A DNA stretch of 26,392 nt from NCBI RefSeq assembly GCF_937919355.1, contig NZ_CALFSA010000140.1, positions 1 to 26,392 on the forward strand, written 5' to 3'. The notes beneath the pieces are model-generated. The model was not told the DNA's origin and made no database searches. It worked only from the letters and a program-made list of their open reading frames with translations. The stretch is from an uncultured Methanofollis sp. Lineage in GTDB: Archaea; Halobacteriota; Methanomicrobia; Methanomicrobiales; Methanofollaceae. A program made the position numbers and the translations under genes. Shown here piece by piece: positions 23,262 to 26,392 of this stretch. Every line of letters begins with the position of its first letter. Position 1 is the stretch's first letter.

Positions 23262-24137
23262 TCACCTGGTCGTCACGATGCAGCCGTCTGCCGTGACGAT
23301 GAGGGTGTGCTCTGCCTGCGAAACGAAGGAACCCGGGACGTCGTGGAGGACGGGGTAGCCGTAGACCCCCCCGCCCCGTACGAGGGTGGAAAGGGCGATC
23401 TCGAGTTTGTCCTGCGGGAGCCAGCGGCGGGAAAAGGGCATGCCGCGGCGGCCGCGGATCTGCTCAAGGATGCGCTTTGCTGCGGGGAGGCGGGCCGGTT
23501 TTACGGCAAGTTGCTGGTAGATCTCGATCCGGGAGTGGTCGCCGACACGGCCGCTGCCAGTGGTGGCGAAGGGCTCGATCGCGATGGCCATCCCTTCTTC
23601 GAGGACGGCACCACCGGCGACGCCAACATTCGGGATCGTCGGGTCGGTGTGGATGGAGTACGGCGCAAGGCCGTGGCCGGTGAGGTTAGAAACGGGCTGG
23701 AAGCCCCGTTCTTCGATCTCGGCCTGGATAACGGCGCCGATCTCGCCGGTGGTGACGCCGGGGTGGACCAGAGTGATCGCCCGGTCAAGGGCGGCACGCG
23801 ACGCCGCGACCAGATCTTCGTGGCCGCCGAGGTTCACTGAGAGGGCGGTGTCTGCGATCATTCCCTCGACGGCGACGCCGAGGTCGAGTTTGACCAGGTC
23901 GCCCCCGGCAAAGACCCGCTCGTCACCGGGCGAGGCAGTGTCGTGGGCGGCGTCCTCGTTCCGGGAGAGGTTGAGGGGGAAGGCAATCTCGGCGCCCGTG
24001 TCCAGGATCTTTCCTTCAACGGTCTCGACGACGTCGAGGATGGAGGCACCGACCTTCACCATGCCCGCCCCTTCGTTCAGTATCTTCTTTGCAATTTTCC
24101 CTGCTTCCAGGTAGAGTTCCATTTCTTCGTCTGTCAT
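23262..24137 (-). CDS. map: Methionine aminopeptidase, type II
   Basis: A 291-residue M24A peptidase that removes the initiator methionine from nascent proteins. The two-metal site is visible: Asp in VKLDLGV and Asp in IADTALSV, His in SIHTDPTIPN, Glu in IAIEPFATTG, and Glu in SQAEHTLIV. An insertion of about 60 residues between His and the last Glu (about 205-265) marks the archaeal/eukaryotic type II form. The start ATG at 24137 overlaps the stop of the upstream M24 gene as ATGA, so translation is coupled. Confidence 0.96.
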   Translation of the reverse strand: MTDEEMELYLEAGKIAKKILNEGAGMVKVGASILDVVETVEGKILDTGAEIAFPLNLSRNEDAAHDTASPGDERVFAGGDLVKLDLGVAVEGMIADTALSVNLGGHEDLVAASRAALDRAITLVHPGVTTGEIGAVIQAEIEERGFQPVSNLTGHGLAPYSIHTDPTIPNVGVAGGAVLEEGMAIAIEPFATTGSGRVGDHSRIEIYQQLAVKPARLPAAKRILEQIRGRRGMPFSRRWLPQDKLEIALSTLVRGGGVYGYPVLHDVPGSFVSQAEHTLIVTADGCIVTTR

Positions 24138-25264
24138 ACGATCAGGTCCGATGGATAGTTTGTGAAGCGATCAAAACCCCCTGCTGTGACGGCGCCCATG
24201 TCCTCAATGCGTATGCCGCCGACGCCCGGGTAATAGAGGCCGGGCTCGACGGTGACGACATTGCCGGCTTCGAGGGGACCCCCAGAGGGGGAGAGGGAGG
24301 GGTCTTCGTGGATCTCGAGCCCGACACCGTGGCCGAGCGAGTGGACGAAGCCCTTCGTGTTGCTCTCATAACCCTGTTCCTTGAAGAATTCGACGACGGC
24401 GTTGTGGACTGCGGCGCCCCGCACACCTGCCGCAATGAGGGAGACGCCGAGTTCCCGGGCCGTATGGACGGCCTCATACATGTCCCTGATCTCGGGGGAG
24501 GGTTCGCCCTTCACGACCGTCCGGGTCATGTCGGCATAGTAGCCGGTGGCGTCGTGCCGCGGGAAAAGGTCAATGACGACGGGTTCGTCTTCGAGGAGGG
24601 GGCCGTCACCCTGCCTGTGGGGCATGGCCGTCTCCTTTCCGCAGGAGACGATCGTCTCCTTCGCGGTGTAGCCCCGCTCCATCAGGAAGAGGTGCATCGC
24701 TGTCCTGACCCGCCCCGAGGTGAGGGGGGCGCCATCGAGGTGAAGGACGCCGTTCTGCGCGGTCGAGCGGCGGATCATCGAGATGCCGAGGTCCATTGCC
24801 GCCTCGGTCGCCCTCTGCGCCGCCCTGATGGCAGTGAGTTCCTTTGAAGTCTTGACGGCCCGCATCGCCCTGACGGCACCGGTGCCATCGGCCTCGATGC
24901 CGGCATACTCCTCCAGCAGGCGACCGAGCCAGTACGGGAAGGCGCGGGGGACGAGGACCTTCCCGCCGGCGAGGGAGGCGGCGGTGCGCGCCAGCGCCTT
25001 CCAGGCGTCCTTCTCCTCGTCGAGATATGCCAGGAAACCTGCACTGGCACGGGTGATGGGTGCGGCCGACGACTCAGTCGCCGCACGCTCATATTCCATC
25101 TGGGGGACGACCAGGAGTCCCTGCTCACCTTTCCGCTTCACGTACAGGAGGGGGTCGGAGACCTGGAAACGGGTTAGGTAGCGGAAATCAGCGTCGTCCG
25201 AGGAGGCATAGAGGACGTAGGCCGCACAGTCCGCCGCAGCAAGAGCAGTGTCAAGGCTTTCCAT
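24134..25264 (-). CDS. M24-family peptidase (Xaa-Pro aminopeptidase-like)
   Basis: A 376-residue metallopeptidase with two parts. Residues 1-140 form a creatinase/prolidase N-terminal domain. From about 150 is the pita-bread domain, with Asp in VVIDLFPRHD and Asp in ADMTRTVV, His in HSLGHGVGLE, Glu in VTVEPGLYYPG and Glu in IRIEDMGAV. It would cleave the bond before proline or act as a dipeptidase. I chose ATG 25264, with AGGA at 25275-25272; the upstream 28 codons lie across a hairpin. It is followed by map with a 4-bp overlap. Confidence 0.92.
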   Translation of the reverse strand: MESLDTALAAADCAAYVLYASSDDADFRYLTRFQVSDPLLYVKRKGEQGLLVVPQMEYERAATESSAAPITRASAGFLAYLDEEKDAWKALARTAASLAGGKVLVPRAFPYWLGRLLEEYAGIEADGTGAVRAMRAVKTSKELTAIRAAQRATEAAMDLGISMIRRSTAQNGVLHLDGAPLTSGRVRTAMHLFLMERGYTAKETIVSCGKETAMPHRQGDGPLLEDEPVVIDLFPRHDATGYYADMTRTVVKGEPSPEIRDMYEAVHTARELGVSLIAAGVRGAAVHNAVVEFFKEQGYESNTKGFVHSLGHGVGLEIHEDPSLSPSGGPLEAGNVVTVEPGLYYPGVGGIRIEDMGAVTAGGFDRFTNYPSDLIV

Positions 25265-25278
25265 ACAATCATCCTGGT

Positions 25279-25295
25279 CCGGGCCGTTGGCCCGG
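25279..25295 (-). promoter_or_regulatory. GC-rich hairpin just upstream of the M24 gene Shine-Dalgarno
   Basis: CCGGGCC (25279-25285) and GGCCCGG (25289-25295) pair perfectly with a 3-nt loop. It ends 3 nt before the AGGA of the M24 peptidase gene. It could be an operator or an mRNA hairpin that controls translation of the M24-map pair. Confidence 0.45.
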
Positions 25296-25510
25296 CAGTA
25301 CTGTGTACCTATGGATGGATGATTACAAGAAATTACGCTTTGTCGCACATCAAAAAGGCATGAATGGTGAATTTTCAGTCCCTTCCTTCGGGGGACATGA
25401 ATTATTATTCTTTTTCCACGACATAGTCCTGGAGGACATCCTCAACACCGGCACGGATCAATTGTACGCAGGTCATCACCCTTGAACTCGGTACGCAGAG
25501 CGGAGAGACA

Positions 25511-25678
25511 ATGAACAACAGCAAAAAGACCTGCAGTCCCTCTCACGCAGGGGACCATGCGGCTGACAGAAAAAACAAAAAGACTGAGGGATTCGATGGC
25601 ACCCTATCGAATTTTATTCTCCACGCTCTCGGGAACCGCCATGAAAGATCGGGCACCTCCCGAAAACGCTCCTCCTGA
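25511..25678 (+). CDS. Possible small basic protein (55 aa)
   Basis: ATG 25511 follows GGAGAG with 4 nt between. The frame encodes a 55-residue hydrophilic, Lys/Arg/Ser-rich peptide (MNNSKKTCSPSHAGDHAADR at the start, GTSRKRSS at the end). There is no domain, no repeat and no operon partner. The Shine-Dalgarno is the only positive sign; base composition is less GC-rich than in the neighbours. Confidence 0.25.
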   Translation: MNNSKKTCSPSHAGDHAADRKNKKTEGFDGTLSNFILHALGNRHERSGTSRKRSS

Positions 25679-25749
25679 TATCGAGTGAACCAGATTCATC
25701 CTGACGACCGCATGAAAACTACTTCAACAAGCACGCACAAGTACGATCG

Positions 25750-26022
25750 ATGGAGGACGCCGACAAGCAGGTCTTCAAATGGAAGTTCTGGAAACTGACG
25801 ATAGTCCTGAATATCATTATAATACTCATTGCTCTCGCCGTGGGCCTCTTCTTCAAACTGCCCCAGCCGGCCGGTCCGGTGGTCGCAGCGGTGCTCATCC
25901 TCATCGACCTCCCCCTCATCTGGTATTTCAGGAAGGACTATTACCGGACAAAGGCCTGGCTCGATGTGCATGCCGGTCCCTCCAGAAAGGAGGAGAAAGG
26001 TGCTCAAAAAACTGAAGAGTGA
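25750..26022 (+). CDS. Small membrane protein with two transmembrane helices
   Basis: A 90-residue protein. Residues 1-14 are charged (MEDADKQVFKWKFW). Helix 1 is about 15-36 (KLTIVLNIIIILIALAVGLFF), a short KLPQPAGP turn follows, helix 2 is about 42-60, and the tail is basic then acidic (KDYYRTKAW ... EEKGAQKTEE). Both ends are predicted to be cytoplasmic. I do not recognise a family. The last 23 bp overlap the winged-helix gene that follows in another frame, so the two are translationally coupled and probably work together. Confidence 0.75.
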   Translation: MEDADKQVFKWKFWKLTIVLNIIIILIALAVGLFFKLPQPAGPVVAAVLILIDLPLIWYFRKDYYRTKAWLDVHAGPSRKEEKGAQKTEE

Positions 26023-26299
26023 GATCGAACTCCTCGGCCGCCACCTTGAGGTCCTGCGGGTCGTCGCCGCAAACCAGCCCATCGGGATCATGAAGCTGGC
26101 CGAGGTGCTCGACCTGCCCTATCACAGGGTGCGGTATTCTCTCCGTGTCCTGGAGGGGATGGGGTATATCAGGGCCTCGCCTGCGGGGGCGACGGTTACC
26201 GAGCGCGCCCGCGAGGATCTCACCGGTCTCGACAGTGAGATCGACGGCATGATCGCCCTCCTGGAGGGGATGCGGAACAACCCCTCCAGTAAGATTTAA
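26000..26299 (+). CDS. Winged helix-turn-helix transcriptional regulator
   Basis: A 99-residue DNA-binding protein with a GTG start at 26000, preceded by a near-perfect AGGAGG Shine-Dalgarno about 6-7 nt upstream. Helices at about 14-25, 29-37 (GIMKLAEVLDL) and a recognition helix 40-51 (PYHRVRYSLRVL) are followed by the wing GYIRASPAGATVTERAR. A C-terminal helix (about 75-92) could mediate dimer formation. The pattern is that of archaeal PadR/MarR-like or phage-derived regulators. It overlaps the membrane-protein gene, and the pair may regulate its own synthesis. Confidence 0.78.
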   Translation: MLKKLKSEIELLGRHLEVLRVVAANQPIGIMKLAEVLDLPYHRVRYSLRVLEGMGYIRASPAGATVTERAREDLTGLDSEIDGMIALLEGMRNNPSSKI

Positions 26300-26302
26300 T
26301 AC
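26295..26302 (+). promoter_or_regulatory. Possible promoter of tRNA-Asn
   Basis: TTTAATAC overlaps the stop codon of the winged-helix gene and lies about 42 nt before the tRNA. That allows a 5' leader of about 15 nt for RNase P to remove. Confidence 0.3.
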
Positions 26303-26339
26303 GATGGTCAAGAAAGATTGTAAGGCACAATAGTGTATT

Positions 26340-26392
26340 GCCGCCATAACTCAGTTGGTAGAGTGGCTGGCTGTTAACCAGCATGTCACAGG
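26340..26392 (+). tRNA. tRNA-Asn (GTT), 5' part
   Basis: The 53 bases present fold as the first part of a tRNA. They give an acceptor arm GCCGCCA, a D-arm ACTC...GAGT with the AGTTGGTA loop, an anticodon arm GCTGG/CCAGC with loop CTGTTAA (anticodon GTT, asparagine), a variable loop and the start of the T-arm. The 3' part is outside the window. No intron is visible in the anticodon loop. Confidence 0.93.

Larger units (their letters stand above)
25265..25749. other. Mostly gene-free spacer
   Basis: About 485 bp. It holds the hairpin at 25279-25295 and one possible small gene (25511-25678). A 56-codon frame at 25315-25485 has a start but no Shine-Dalgarno or family resemblance, so I do not call it. 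No RNA gene is evident. Confidence 0.5.

Overview
The window comes from a hydrogenotrophic methanogenic archaeon, most likely of the order Methanomicrobiales (Methanoculleus/Methanofollis-like). The evidence is a complete F420-reducing hydrogenase operon (frhADGB), the methanopterin enzyme MptA, archaeal RpoL and aIF2-beta, a type II methionine aminopeptidase, methanogen families such as DUF2124, GC-rich coding sequence, and TATA-type boxes close to start codons. The genus is an inference.

Layout. 1-1680: the start of a truncated gene, an MscS channel and its DUF432 partner, all on the minus strand. 1836-2225: a decayed P-type cation ATPase in three reading frames. 2379-3059: an AT-rich DUF5343 gene that looks imported. 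3347-8189: housekeeping and small genes, namely an RRM protein, a 2'-5' RNA ligase-like protein with a small partner, a CPA2 antiporter, a PLP aminotransferase, PspC, a 35-residue membrane peptide, DUF2124 and a 66-residue protein. 8461-12290: frhADGB on the minus strand, with an AT-rich promoter, an upstream inverted repeat and a 3' hairpin. 12655-14720: divergent mptA and ilvC. 15145-17680: a flavodoxin converging on purL. 17765-19275: aIF2-beta with an added TRAM domain, and rpoL with a methyltransferase. 19385-20665: an APC permease. 21207-25264: two minus-strand pairs, AAA ATPase with an MBL hydrolase, and two M24 metallopeptidases. 25750-26392: a two-helix membrane protein overlapping a winged-helix regulator, then the 5' part of tRNA-Asn.

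How the genes work together. FrhA carries the NiFe site, FrhG the electron-relay clusters and FrhB the FAD/F420 site; FrhD is the protease that matures FrhA. MptA begins synthesis of methanopterin, the C1 carrier of the same pathway. purL, ilvC, map, rpoL and aIF2-beta are core biosynthesis and expression genes.

The points most worth a second look are: an extension of about 115 residues on FrhG, with an amphipathic start and a Pro/Lys/Glu-rich linker; two gene-free stretches that share exact blocks and the same small hairpin modules with exchanged loops; the aIF2-beta-TRAM fusion; the decayed ATPase beside an AT-rich island; and the overlapping membrane-protein/winged-helix pair. I saw no CRISPR array, prophage, transposase or obviously novel defence system.
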